64,000 bases of DNA from Anniella stebbinsi (lineage: Eukaryota; Chordata; Lepidosauria; Squamata; Anniellidae). Shown here one piece after another: positions 21,341 through 32,198 of this stretch. The translations under genes and the position numbers were made by a program. Position 1 is the stretch's first letter. Each line of letters starts with the position of its first letter. Under the pieces are notes generated by a model that saw only the letters and a program-made list of their open reading frames with translations, searched no databases and was not told where the DNA came from. Location: positions 297,358,654-297,422,653 of the forward strand of contig JARDYH010000001.1 in the NCBI GenBank assembly GCA_029215795.1, written 5' to 3'.

Positions 21341-23358
21341 TCACATAGCAAGTTTGCGGACATATGTTTTATATGCCACCGACCGCCATCTGCCGACTGC
21401 ACGGATTTTAGAAGGGGAAAATCCCACCGCTGCTGCGGTCGATGCAGCCCCAATGTGAAAAGAATGAAAACCGAAGGCTGATTCCGCAACACCTAATGCA
21501 TGTAAGGCTTTCTTTGCCACTGCCCAGAATTGAAACTTGGTGAGTGGGGCCCCGTCCTGATGGCAGAAAAATATCCCTGGATTGTCCCCACGCAGAGAAA
21601 TGAATTGTTGAGTGTCGGGTGCTTCGTAGACAATTCACAGGGCTGGCCCTGTGAATTGTAGACTGAAGACTTGGCAATTTGTCATGAGAAAATGTATCTC
21701 TGCTTCTCTGTTATGTGCTTATCTCAAATGGTAGGCCGAAGGCCTTGAAAGTCTCTGGGAACTAAACTATGTTTTGCAAAGGTGGGGGCTATCTTCCTCA
21801 CACTGTGGCGTCATCAGAAGAGGTTGAACCGTGCCGCCCTGTTGGCACGTGAGTTTAGATTACAGGCCTGAAGCCCTGTCTATCAAAGTAGCTTAGAATT
21901 GCCCAGCCTCCACACTATATTAGCTTTGTCCTGAGAGTAATTCCTTTGCTAGGAATTATCTCGTCTATCCTCTTGCTGCTCTGCTGCTGCTGTGAGTTAC
22001 TATTTGATTTGGAATTGTGAGATGCACTCTATACATGTTCTGTTGCTGTTTGGACTTGTTACTTCTAAAGAACTCTGCCATGAGAAGTGCACTGTGGCTT
22101 TTCATAGATTTGGACTTGAGATTACTGTTCTGGATTCGTGTTCTATAGCTTGCTGTCTCCCTCCATGGAGCCAAAGTTACGGGCAGAGGGAGGCAGAAGC
22201 TGATCGTTGCTGTTCTGAAACTCGTGTGTGTGTGAGACCTGTGAGAGGACCTTCCTCAGAGCTAAAGCTACGTGAATTGGGAAGGCTCCCTAGGTCGAAG
22301 AGGCTCATTCCCTGGCTTCTGGCTTCCATGGTCAGCTCAGCGTTCCCTGACAGGCTGAGTGAAGATTTAGTTGCCAGTTGACCGATATACTACTGTTAGG
22401 AGGCCTAATCCTAGAGTCTCTCTATGTTCCAGAGGATTCCAGTGCAGCGTGGCCGCTCCTGCCCTCTAAGGACTAGAGTTAATCTCTAAATGTCAGTCCC
22501 TGAGTGAGTGCTGTTCTCATTAAGCCGTTCTACCTGAAAGCTGTGTGGTCCGTCTTCAGCTTCAAGTGTGTGTTTGCAGAAATGAAACCGTTATGCTTTG
22601 AATTCCGTGTGATTACAATAAAAGAAATCTCACTGTTATTGTTGTGTATCAGTGTACCTGAAGTCGTGAGCAAGAACTTTAGAGAGTTAGCCAGAGTCAC
22701 GACATGAATTGTCTCAGCCCATGTATGGGGCATAATGCCTCCATCGGGGCCCGGTTCAATTGAATAGCCACCCCTTTTCCCGCCTGATCCGTTTTTGACC
22801 TCCTAAGGGTGAGAACTATACCCTGCTCATTAAACTCCACATCCTTAAACTGAAGCGCACTCTCCGAATGGTCGTGTCTGGAAAATGCTAACAGTTCTGA
22901 AACCCGAAATGCCCCAAAGAAGGCAATGGAGGCTGTAGCCTGAAATAAAATTGCCTCGTAATGGGAAAAACACAGCCGCTTCCAGTGTTCCGTTAACTTT
23001 AACAAAATATCAGGTGAAATGGGGCGCCGGGGGTCGGGGGGCGTGGGGACGCCCTATTCCAGCCCCGTAGAATGGACCTAACTCTGGGATCCATGGTGTT
23101 ATCACCTACCCCTCTTACCTTTGCTAAAAATGCCAGGGCTGCCAACTTACCCTTTATAGTTCTAGCTGAGAGGCCCTTTCGATGGTAAGCTAAACAAAAC
23201 TGTAGGATATGCTCAACTGGGATGGGCCAGGCCATAGGCAACTGCGACTCCTCCCTGAAATCTGCAAATTCTCTACCTGCTCTCAAGTAGGCCGCTTCTG
23301 TACTCGGTGCTACTGATTGCCACATGGTGCTTTCGACTTCTCGTCGCCAATCACCCAT
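21341..23358 (-). pseudogene. Ngaro tyrosine recombinase, frameshifted and split by a solo LTR
   Basis: Tyrosine recombinases integrate DIRS/Ngaro DNA in place of an integrase. The N-terminal part (23358 to about 23040) includes APSTEAAYLRAGREFADF and RTIKGKLAALAFLAK. After a frameshift near 23040 the frame continues with the first catalytic Arg box (FFGAFRVSELLAFSR) and RRSKTDQAGKG. A 1,048-bp insertion (21657-22704) interrupts it. The C-terminal part resumes with FHSFHIGAASTAAAVGFSPS and ends GRWRSVAYKTYVRKLAM with the catalytic Tyr. The HxxR motif reads H-S-F-H, so the second Arg is lost, again consistent with CpG decay. Confidence 0.9.
21657..22704 (+). mobile_element. Solo LTR inserted in the Ngaro recombinase gene
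   Basis: 1,048 bp beginning TGTAGACTG and ending CACGACA, flanked by a 5-bp duplication TGAAT (21652-21656 and 22705-22709). An AATAAA at 22617-22622, about 85 bp before the 3' end, fits an LTR polyadenylation signal in plus orientation. No internal retroviral genes are present. Family unknown. Confidence 0.75.
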
Positions 23359-24930
23359 AGGGTGTCCGGGAAGCGCTCCGGGAGCTGACGAGCCCGTGGA
23401 GCAAGATCCCGAAATCTCCGTACCTGCTGACGCGATAAAGCGTCTGCAATTGAATTATCTAGTCCTGGGACATGCCGTGCGCGAAACAAAATATTGTAGC
23501 GGAGACAATGCAGCGTAAATTTACGCAGCATTGCCATAACTCTCAGGTTCCTAGAGGTCAACGTATTTATGACCTGGACTGTGGCTTGATTGTCACACCA
23601 AAAAAGCACGGTGGAGTTGGAAAACTCCCATGCCCAGATGTGCACTGCGATGTAAATTGGAAAAAAATCCAAAAACGTCATGTCTCTGAGAATGGCAGAC
23701 GAACTCCATTCCTCTGGCCACTTCTGAGCACACCACCTGTTGCCCCAAATAATCCCAAATCCCAAGGCTCCTAAAGCATCCAAATGAACTTGTATTTCAG
23801 CTTCGATAGTCAGTTCCTGTCTCCAAAATGAGACCCCGTTGTATTCATTCAAAAATGTGAGCCAAACTTGCAAGTCCTCCCACATAGCTCACGTCACTCT
23901 GGTTCTATGATAGGGCTGTGATAGTCCCTTCATAGCATCACAGAAGCGCCGCAAAAAGGCCCTACCAGGGGCGACCACACGGCACGCAAAATTTAAATGT
24001 CCCACTAACTCCTGAAGCTGCAGCAGGGTCACCTTTTTTGTCCTGCGAACAGCTTCTATTTTAATCCGCAGGTTAACCAGTTTTTCTTGTGGCAAACGGC
24101 TACTTTGCTTGATGGAATCGAGTTCGATTCCCAAAAAAGTGATCCGGCTATGGGGACCCTCGGTCTTCTCGTGCGCCAATGGAACGCCCAGTTCCTCCGC
24201 TAAGTGATGGAACTCCTGCATTAGGTGTGCACACTGGTTGGTGTTAGATAATCCAGCAAACAGGAAGTCATCCAGGTAATGAACAATGTTAGTAGACCCG
24301 GTTCTGTCCCTGATAGCCCATTCTAAGAAGGTACTGAATGTTTCAAACATGGCTCATGAGATCGAGCATCCCATAGGCAAAGCCCTGTCTACATAATATC
24401 CTCCCTGAAAAAAGAAGCCCAAAAGGTCAAAATCCTCAGGGTGGATGGGCAGAATTCGAAAAGCAGACTTTATGTCACACTTTCCCATCAAAGCCCCAAC
24501 CCCACAGAATCTAACCATTGAAACCGCAGAGTCAAATGATGTATACCGTACCGAGCATAACTGCTCAGGGATATGATCATTAACTGACTCCCCTTTTGGA
24601 AAGGACAAGTTATGTATTAAGCGGAATTCCCCTACACTCTTCTTGGGGACGATGCCAAGGGGCGACACCTTAAATTTTGAATTGGTGGTTCCGGAAATGG
24701 GCCCACCACTCTCCCAGCTGCAATTTCTTTGTTAATTTTGTCCAAAACTACTGCTTCCATCTCATAAATTGACCTCTGATTTTTGACAAAGGGGGAGCCT
24801 AGGTCCTATAAACGGAATGCGGAATCCAACAGTAAAACCCAACTCTAAATATCTTGCATCCTCGGCCCTAGGATAGGTAGCCAGCAAGCGTTGGAAAGGT
24901 GCAATCCTAATTGGACTGGGGCCCTTTGGG
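23310..24930 (-). pseudogene. Ngaro reverse transcriptase-RNase H, broken
   Basis: Begins in a frame overlapping the end of gag (APFQRLLATYPRAEDARYLE), then VSPLGIVPKKSVGEFRLIHN, the first catalytic Asp in CDIKSAF, and the YLDD active site in VHYLDDFLFAG. An RNase H domain follows (FWCDNQATVQVIN, then NSIADALSRQQ). Damage: a one-base frameshift near 24675, a TGA at 24353-24351 and another at 23888-23886. Both stops fit CGA to TGA change at CpG, which suggests age and methylation rather than recoding. It makes the element's cDNA in intact relatives; this copy cannot encode a full enzyme. The 3' end overlaps the recombinase start in another frame. Confidence 0.9.
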
Positions 24931-26478
24931 AGGTGGCTGTTGTGCCCCACCAGTTTTCTTGCCCCCTTGCCCATCCTTCGATGCTCCCCGCCCCCCTCTG
25001 TATCTGTTGCAGTGGATGGCTGAGTGCGATCCCCTGCAAACCGTGCAGTCGTGCCTGTATTTACAGGGAGATCTGGAACACGAACCCTTGGATCCGTAAT
25101 CCCAGCAGGGTGGGCGGGATTGAACCCCCTGCCCCGCACTCCCTCGAAATGTGGGTGCGGGTTGTTGTTTGGCGATTAAATGTCCACTATCGGCCCTTTC
25201 GCCAACCCCTGGCCTTGCTGGGGTCATAAACTGCAGCCACAGATCATGATCCCGGGTATCCCACTGTAAGGTGTGGTCAAATGCTGCCTTACAACGAAAA
25301 GATTCGTCATAAGCCAACCACGCCCCGCCTTCGAATGTGTATGCTTGATATACCATATCGAGATACTTGGTCAGAGTATAGCCTTTTTCTGGGAAACGCT
25401 GCTGAATGATTCCCATGTAAATCAGGAATCCTGGCAGCCAGTTTGCCCAAGTCCTGGCCACTTTTCTCCTCCTAATTCTTTCTGCCTCTTTCTCCCCGAT
25501 CTTCTCCTTCTCATTAGCCTCTAATTCCCGAAACAGCAGAGAGAAAATGTCAATGTATTCTCCCTTCAGAATTTTTTCCCTCGTGGCCGGGAGCAAATTA
25601 TATCCTAAGGGGGAAGCCGCGCTACCCTTGGGGATGGCATTCCTATCTGCACCGGCAAAAGGATCACCTGCAGCTGTCCCAGCTCTCTGATCAGACCCGC
25701 TACCGCTCGATGCCGGGCCTTGCCATACCGCTGCGCAAGCTGCAGCAGTATTGACTGCTGGACTCGTTGCTGTGCCCTCTGCTGCCTTCGTGACCGAGCT
25801 CTGTGACACTTCATCCACTAAAGCTCCGCTGCCCGTTACATTCACGAGACCTGCAGCCACCTGCAACGGCCGTTCTCCCGGTATGTGTCTATCCGGTGTC
25901 CCCAACTGCTGAAACTGCACATTGGGGAAATACGGATACCAACCCCATGGATGTGCTGGGACCATGTGTGGTGTAGGTGGTGTAGGTGTTGAACTTCCAA
26001 CCTGGTCCCTGTCACCCATTACCTGATTATTACCTTGCGGTGTGACAGGAACGGGTGTCCTTGCCGCTAGATCGGTTCCTGCTGTCACGGCTACTGGCTC
26101 CCTGGCCGCCAGCACCGGGGTGGTGATGTTGCCTTCTTCCTGGACATCTGCCTGAGCTGCACAAGGTTCCTGCGCTGCTGCCGCCTCCATGACATCTATG
26201 CGACTCGAAAGAGATTGCAGTAAATGATCGTGCATTTGTCTCTGCGTCAGGCGACCGCCTGGACTTTCTTTGTCCGATGGGCCGGGCGCTATGGAAGGAG
26301 TAAGCCCTCTGCTATTTTCCAAGGACTGTACCCATGCCATCAACGCTTCCAAGGCAGGGTCTAACTCATCCTCAATGACCTCCAGCCTATTGCCACCACA
26401 TACTTTTTTTTGCAGGGGGGCTTTTCCCTTTCCTTTGACGCCCCCAACCCCTTTCTTTGAAGGCATGATTTGTACCAA
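24907..26478 (-). CDS. Ngaro gag-like protein
   Basis: Open frame of 523 codons, the first large gene of the element. After an Ala/Thr/Pro-rich N-terminal half, a central alpha-helical charged stretch (KEKIGEKEAERIRRRKVART) precedes a conserved block, WANWLPGFLIYMGIIQQRFP. Near the C-terminus is a Cys/His cluster (CWDYGSKGSCSRSPCKYRHD, then CTVCRGSHSAIHC) of the kind seen in DIRS/Ngaro gag proteins, presumed to bind RNA. A second ATG at 26466 (MPSKKG) is equally plausible as start. The frame is undamaged although RT and recombinase are not. Product assignment rests on position and the Cys/His motif. Confidence 0.8.
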   Translation of the reverse strand: MVQIMPSKKGVGGVKGKGKAPLQKKVCGGNRLEVIEDELDPALEALMAWVQSLENSRGLTPSIAPGPSDKESPGGRLTQRQMHDHLLQSLSSRIDVMEAAAAQEPCAAQADVQEEGNITTPVLAAREPVAVTAGTDLAARTPVPVTPQGNNQVMGDRDQVGSSTPTPPTPHMVPAHPWGWYPYFPNVQFQQLGTPDRHIPGERPLQVAAGLVNVTGSGALVDEVSQSSVTKAAEGTATSPAVNTAAACAAVWQGPASSGSGSDQRAGTAAGDPFAGADRNAIPKGSAASPLGYNLLPATREKILKGEYIDIFSLLFRELEANEKEKIGEKEAERIRRRKVARTWANWLPGFLIYMGIIQQRFPEKGYTLTKYLDMVYQAYTFEGGAWLAYDESFRCKAAFDHTLQWDTRDHDLWLQFMTPARPGVGERADSGHLIAKQQPAPTFRGSAGQGVQSRPPCWDYGSKGSCSRSPCKYRHDCTVCRGSHSAIHCNRYRGGRGASKDGQGGKKTGGAQQPPPKGPQSN

Positions 26479-27129
26479 TTATATGTTTGTGCCAAATATA
26501 TATCCTACTGGGGGAAAAGGGGCCCCTCCCGAAGTCCCCCGCAGTTACTCCAAAATGGCGGTCGCTCCTTGTGTCCGCTAAAATGGCTGTCTTTGTGCTG
26601 CCTGCTTGCACCACAAAATGGCTGCCCACACCACGCCCAGCCTATTTGGCCGTAGCTTCAAGCAAGCTAGCCGCTTGCTGAAGATGGCTGCCGCCTCCTC
26701 CACAGCCCCCTAAATGGCCGTCCCAGGGGCCTGCCGCACTGCTGCCGCCTCCCTAAATGGCCATCCCAGGGGCCTGCTGCCGCCACCGCCTCCCACAGGG
26801 CCTTCGAGCCCACCCAAGATGGCCGCCACCACCGCCGCCTCCTGCAGGGCCTTCAAGCCCGTCAAAAACGACCGCTGCCGCCTGCCCGGGGCCCGCCGCA
26901 CGGCTGCCTGCCTGCCATCTCAGTTGGAGCCACCACCGTCGCTCTCCAATACCCGCGCGGCTCGCGTCCGCTTGCCTGAGGAGTGACCCCTCCCAGCCGG
27001 AGACCGGCCGATCTGCCCTCCAAACCTGCGGCCCGAAGGCCAAATAGCGTCCTCTTCCCCTGCTCTTCCTCCCGCTGCAGCCACGAAACGCCGGCTACCA
27101 GTTCCCGTGGCTCCTTCAAGGTAAGTGAG

Positions 27130-27318
27130 CCACGTGGAGAAAGAGAAAGACGGGGAAGCCGGCTCCTGCTTTTATAGCCCTCCAGCCCTCCCCGACCTGT
27201 GGCGCCTTCATGCCCGCTCTCCAATCAGGAGCGGGCACGTCTCCTCTCTTTTCCCCCTCCCGCCCGCAAACGCCTCCCTGGCCCCAGGCCTGCGGCCGGG
27301 GGTGGCAGAATGGCACTT
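27130..27318 (-). repeat. Ngaro A1 repeat (5' end of element)
   Basis: About 189 bp closely matching 19739-19927 (A2), both ending in ...GGCAGAATGGCACTT on the plus strand. It marks the 5' boundary of the element, since sequence beyond 27318 is unrelated to what lies beyond A2. Confidence 0.9.
27169..27177 (-). promoter_or_regulatory. TATA-like box in Ngaro A1 repeat
   Basis: The minus strand reads GGGCTATAAAAGCAGG, a good TATA box placed so that transcription would start inside A1 near 27140 and run toward gag. The same motif is kept in A2 (near 19778-19786). Confidence 0.55.
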
Positions 27319-27904
27319 CTCCAACCATTTAGCAAAACTTAAATTTAAAAAAATAATTTGAATACTCCATCATAGAATTTAGAATAGGATACCATGCAAC
27401 ATGCAATAGGATAATGTATCCACTTTTATTTTTAGTATTTTGTGGAGTGCTATTGCATTCAACCATATTAGCATTGCAGCAGAGATTAATTTATCTATGG
27501 AACCTTATTTGTATATATAGTTGCCTGCATGCATATCCAATGCTTAACAAGAAAAAAGAAGTAAGGATGTTAATTAATCAATTCCCAATCCCATGAATAT
27601 AAATGAGTGATTGTGAAACAGACAGACCTCCAGATCAGGGCCTCTGTCTGTCTATCTCTGCAATGTTCTGTTTTTCTGTGTTTGAGACAAAAGTTTTTGC
27701 AACAAAACATTCTTCCATTTCCTGACACTGTGTTAAAACATAGTGGTTGCTGCCACACGAAGGTGTGTTAGTGGAGCAAATAGGTTTTTTTTTAAAAAAA
27801 GGAAGAAGCCAATACTAACCAAACAGAAATTTCAAAGCTGTTTCTGCAATGGGGAGCATGAACAAAACACCCTGGAAAGGTACGCAAGAAAGGAGGGTCT
27901 CACC

Positions 27905-28490
27905 AGGAATAGTGAGACAAAGGCCTCATCTATACCTACAGGCCTTTTGGGACAGGGGTGGTGGTGGTGGGGATCCTGGGCTTTCCCGCTTCCAGGATCC
28001 TCCCCTTGCATCTAAATGCCAATACATTGTTCTGGAAGTGAAGAGGGATGTTCCGGTGCAGCGTGTTTGTTTTTTTAAACCAGATATAGCGCGGTAATGA
28101 TCCAGCGAAAAGGAAGTTTTAAAAAGAAAAAAACCCCATAAAACTTGGACCGAAACATGCTGAGAGACATCCAAGGGATGGCAAAAATTCTACCCCTCTT
28201 ACCCCACAATTGCACGGAGTCCCCCCACAGAGATCCATGCCCATTTGTTGTGTCGCACTACTCGTGGGGAGGAGGGAGGACCCGGAAGCGCACGCCACAC
28301 CACCTTGGGTTGTCCTGGGACCGTGGGAAAAATCGTGATAAAAGTAGTCCCATTAATCCTGGGACAGCTGTGAGGTCGTCCCTGGTTGATCCCTGGATCA
28401 GCTGTGTGTCATTTGGATGCCCAGGGATGACCTTGAGCTGACCCTCGGATAAATGGCTGGTGTGGATATGTCCAGAGCTGGACTTGTGCA
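27905..28490. mobile_element. MITE of the 56162 family
   Basis: Begins ggcctcatctatacctacag and shares interior blocks with 54100-54580 (gatcctccccttgcatctaa, and gaagtgaagagggatgttcc against gaagagaagagggacgttgc). Confidence 0.55.
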
Positions 28491-28494
28491 TTCT

Positions 28495-29345
28495 TCACTG
28501 GGATGAGAGTGCAGAGTCCCTGAATATCAATGGCCACAGGGTGTCTCTCCCTCTCCACAGTATTCCAAGTGTGGTTGCACCATGAATTTATATAAAGGCA
28601 TAATGATATTGGCAGTTTTATTTTCAATTCCTTTTTAACGCTCCGCAACATAAATTTCCTCAGCAACCACACACTGGATTGACATTTTCATCAAGCTATC
28701 CACCCCAACCCCAACATTCCTTTCCTGGTCAGTTACTTCCAACACACACCCCAATAGCATGTATGTGAAGGTGGTACTTTTTACCTCAATGTGCAGCATT
28801 TTACACTTGTTTACATTAAACCAAATTTGCCATTTCAATTCCCCTTCCCACAGTTTAGAAAGCTTTTCGAGGCTCTTCATAATCCCTTTTGTTTTAACTA
28901 AAGAATTTAGTGTCATCAGAAATGTGATCACCTCATTGCAATCACCTCTAAATCCAGACCATTTATCAGCAAGTTTAAAATCACTGGTCCAAAAACCTTG
29001 GGGGACCCCACTGTTTATAACCCTCCATTGCAAGAACTGACTGTTTATTCTGACTTGGTTCTTTAATGACTGATCCATGAGGAGTTGGACAGCTAAATTT
29101 ACTCAAGAGTCTTTGGTGAGGAACTTTGTCAAAAGCCTTTTGAAATTCCAAGTAAATAATGTCTTTCAAGTCAGCTCGATCCACATACTTGTTGACATTC
29201 TTAACCAATTATAAAATGTTAGTGAGAAAGGATTTACCATTGTGAAAACCATGTTGATTCTCCTTCAGCCAAACTTCTCCTAGATATGCTTGATAATATT
29301 ATCTTTAATAATGTTTTCCATGAATCTACCAGGAAATAGATATTA
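28495..29345 (-). mobile_element. CR1 LINE fragment (RT domain part)
   Basis: The minus strand encodes decayed CR1 RT segments: IIYLEFQKAFDKVPHQRLLS, then WQIWFNVNKCKMLHIEVKS and TDQERNVGVGVDSLMKMSIQ. Frames are interrupted by stops and frameshifts. It is abutted by an L2 fragment on the right and a MITE on the left. Confidence 0.85.
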
Positions 29346-29385
29346 TTCCTGGTAGATTGGGGGGCCACCACTGAATAATATTATT

Positions 29386-29722
29386 ATTCAGTGGTGGCCC
29401 CCCAATTATGGAATGATCTCCCTGACGAGGCTCGCCTGGCGCCAACATTGTTATCTTTTTGGCGCCAGGTCAAGACTTTCCTCTTCTCCCAGGCATTTAA
29501 CAGCATATGATGAGGGGGGGTTGTGTTTTTGTGTTGTTGTTGTGCTTTGACCCAGAAGGATATTGTAATTTTAACTTGTTTTTATGCTTTATGTTTTTAA
29601 ATTTTGTATGTTGGTGTTTTAATTGTTCAATGTTTTTAATTTTTGTAAACCGCCCAGAGAACTTCGGCTATGGGGCGGTATATAAATGGAATAAAATAAA
29701 TAAATAAAATAAATAAATAAAT
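29386..29722 (+). mobile_element. L2-type LINE 3' end fragment with AAAT tail
   Basis: Matches the end of the 7520-9357 element from ctccccaattgtggaacgat onward and ends in (AAATA)n. Its 5' edge forms a perfect palindrome with the adjoining sequence (see findings). Confidence 0.88.
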
Positions 29723-30107
29723 TATGCTAACCAGCCTGTATTTTTCTAAATCCCTCATGGATCCCCTTTTTTAAGATTGGTGTTACTCTGCACCAGTTAT
29801 CTAGCAAAATGTTATATATTTGTTTTAGACAGTAATTTCATATTTTGAGTTTTTGAATATTTCTAGGGTGGATACTATCTCGAGCTATTGATTTGTTTGT
29901 TACCAATTTGTCAATAAGGTCTAGAACTTATATCTGCTGTCACCCTGTTGACACACTATTACAAAATACAAATACAATAATTAATCCATGTCATCAGCCT
30001 GACAATTTACGATGTTTATCAATTGATGGTACAAGACCCAAGCCTTTGGCTTATACAATATCCCATGCTACAAAAGAAATCATTTAGACAGATAGTATTT
30101 GATAGCA

Positions 30108-30232
30108 TTAGGACACAAACCTATGCATGTCTAGACAGAAAAAGTCCTATAACTCCCAGCATGCTCCAGCTGGAGGAATGTTAGTAGTTGTAGGACTTTT
30201 TCTGTCTAAACATGCATAGGAATACTCCATTA
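30108..30232. mobile_element. Hairpin MITE (AATCCTATGCATGTTTAGAC family)
   Basis: Imperfect palindrome whose arms read cctatgcatgtctagacaga and, inverted, cctatgcatgtttagacaga, then aaaagtcctaYaactc. Related copies or fragments lie at about 17619-17710, 42140-42252, 46691-46796 and 60768-60850. Confidence 0.75.
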
Positions 30233-31011
30233 GGCTGCAATGCTATGCACACATACCTGGAAGTAACACAACACAACCATTCGATCTGTTTGTGTTTATT
30301 TCAATATTTATCCTACTCCATCCCAAGTACTTTAACCTGTCAAGATGTTTAGGGGCAATCTTTCCTACATGGATGGATAGATTCTATGCATATCCTCTCA
30401 ACCTGATCATATAAATATGCAAGCTGTGACAGCAGACAGAGATATAGAAATAGCATCATTCTGTGTTTCACTTGTGAGAAGAGGCAATCCGTCAGATGCA
30501 ATCCCATTATACAAGGTTACTTCCAAATAGTAAAGTTGCCAGATTATACCAACAAAGTTGGTTCTGTGGTGGTAGAAGAGCCTCTAAAATAATGACCAGG
30601 TAACTCTGCCCCTGTCTTAACCCTGCCAAGCGGTTCCTTCCACCTAAATCTATGCCTCAATTATCCAAACAGCCTCTGATTTTTAAGTTGTATGTGTGCC
30701 CCTCATCAAGTTTCATTTAAAAAATAGCACTATATGTAAACACTCTATTATTTAACTTTTTATTGTCTAGACCAGGGGTGGCCAATTGGTTTATAGTCTG
30801 TATCTGTCTCCTCCCCAGCCCGTTCCATTCACCCTATGTACCAGCTATTTCTCTTTCGCTGATTTAGTCTGGCTCAGGGGCACAGTCGGTTCCTTTGGTT
30901 TCTGAGCATACTGCATTGAACTTGGATATACCAATTCTCAAGGATTACACTGTTCCTGAGCTGGCCAGGCTTCCCAGTGCTGAAGGAAGACATATCCTAG
31001 TGACCTATGTG

Positions 31012-31380
31012 CAGGGCCGTGCAGAAGGGGGGCCAGTGGGGCCAGTTGGCCCGGGGCCCATGATTTTGAGGGGGCATTCCGACGAGGAGGTCCCCCCCCC
31101 CCAGCTTACACTACTGCTTCCGTAGCGTAAGCGGCCCATTGAGAAGCGAGGATTCCACCTTGTGGAAACAGTGCAGAAGCCGTCCGTCATGAAGAAGTGA
31201 TGTCTTACATCTTGAATAAAAGTGCTTCCCATTGACTTTTTAATAAATTGTTCTAGTTCATATATGTATTTAGCACTGAATCAGAGCCACTGATTAAAAA
31301 ATACTTAATGAGCAGTTTGAAATGGGGGGGCACACACTTCCCATCTGGCCCGGACATATTAACAGCTCTGCACGGCCCTG
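31012..31380. mobile_element. hAT-type MITE with exact 8-bp target duplication
   Basis: 369 bp bounded by CAGGGCCGTGCAGA and its inverse TCTGCACGGCCCTG, flanked by CCTATGTG at 31004-31011 and 31381-31388. No transposase. Confidence 0.9.
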
Positions 31381-31789
31381 CCTATGTGTCATGTTGGCTT
31401 GACCCCAGGCAGTTCTGTTCCCAACTCTTGAGAGCTAGCTCTGAAAGAGAGGATGCCCTCAAAAGGTTCTGCATTAACATGGAGACTTCTGATGTGTCCT
31501 TTCCAGAGAGGATTCTGTAGCCTGCAAAGTCTGGGAGAAATAAGCCATTCCCTAGACTAGACCTCTATCTCTCAGGCATTTGGATGGAGGAAGGACAGGA
31601 ATTTAACTAGCTATTTTAAAAGATCACAGCCATCACTGTTCAAAGCAAAAGTCTTGAAGTTAGGCCATGTGGTCCCACGTATTACTGAGCTCAAAGGGGA
31701 TTAATAAGTAAAATGCAGTCTTTTTCTAATATGGCACCTCTTGCATTAATGTTCTCCAATGAAAGCAAGGTCTGAAAAAATATTTTTCT

Positions 31790-32198
31790 CCCTCTCCCAT
31801 AATATTAGAATCAGGGGTCATCCTATGAAGCTGATTGGTGGAGATTTAGGACAGATAAAAGGAAGTACTTTTTCACACAGTGCATAGTTAAACTATGGAA
31901 TTCACTACCACAAGAGGTGGTGATGGCCACCAAATTGGATGGCTTTAAAAGGGAGTTGGATAAATTCCTGGAGGAAAAGGCTATCAATGGCTACTAGTTG
32001 TGATGGCTATGTGCTACCTCCAGTATCAGAGGCAGTAAGCCTATATACACCAGTTCCTGGGGAACATGGGTGGGAGGGTGATGTTGCATCGTGTCCTGCT
32101 TGTGGGTCCTTGGTCAACAGCTGGTTGGTCACTGTGAAAACAGCGTGATGGACTAGATGGACCCGTCGTCTGATCCAGTATGGCTCTTATGTTCTTAT
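31790..32198 (+). mobile_element. CR1 LINE 3' end
   Basis: Carries the conserved CR1 3' region (ggaattcactaccacaagag, then ttggataaattcctggagga) and ends tctgatccagtatggctctt followed by atgttctta. Best-preserved CR1 end in the window. Confidence 0.85.

Larger units (their letters stand above)
19142..27318 (-). mobile_element. Ngaro/DIRS-type tyrosine-recombinase retrotransposon with SGNH hydrolase gene
   Basis: An 8.2-kb element on the minus strand. Gene order is gag (26478-24907), RT-RNase H (about 24930-23310), tyrosine recombinase (23358-21341) and SGNH hydrolase (21315-20692). It has the split direct repeats diagnostic of Ngaro-like elements: A1 at 27318-27130, then B1 (20664-19931), A2 (19927-19739) and B2 (19557-19144). 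It encodes no DDE integrase. RT carries two TGA stops and a frameshift, and the recombinase a frameshift, a lost catalytic Arg and a solo LTR insertion, so this copy is dead. Family features are established knowledge; repeats and genes are seen directly. Confidence 0.93.
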
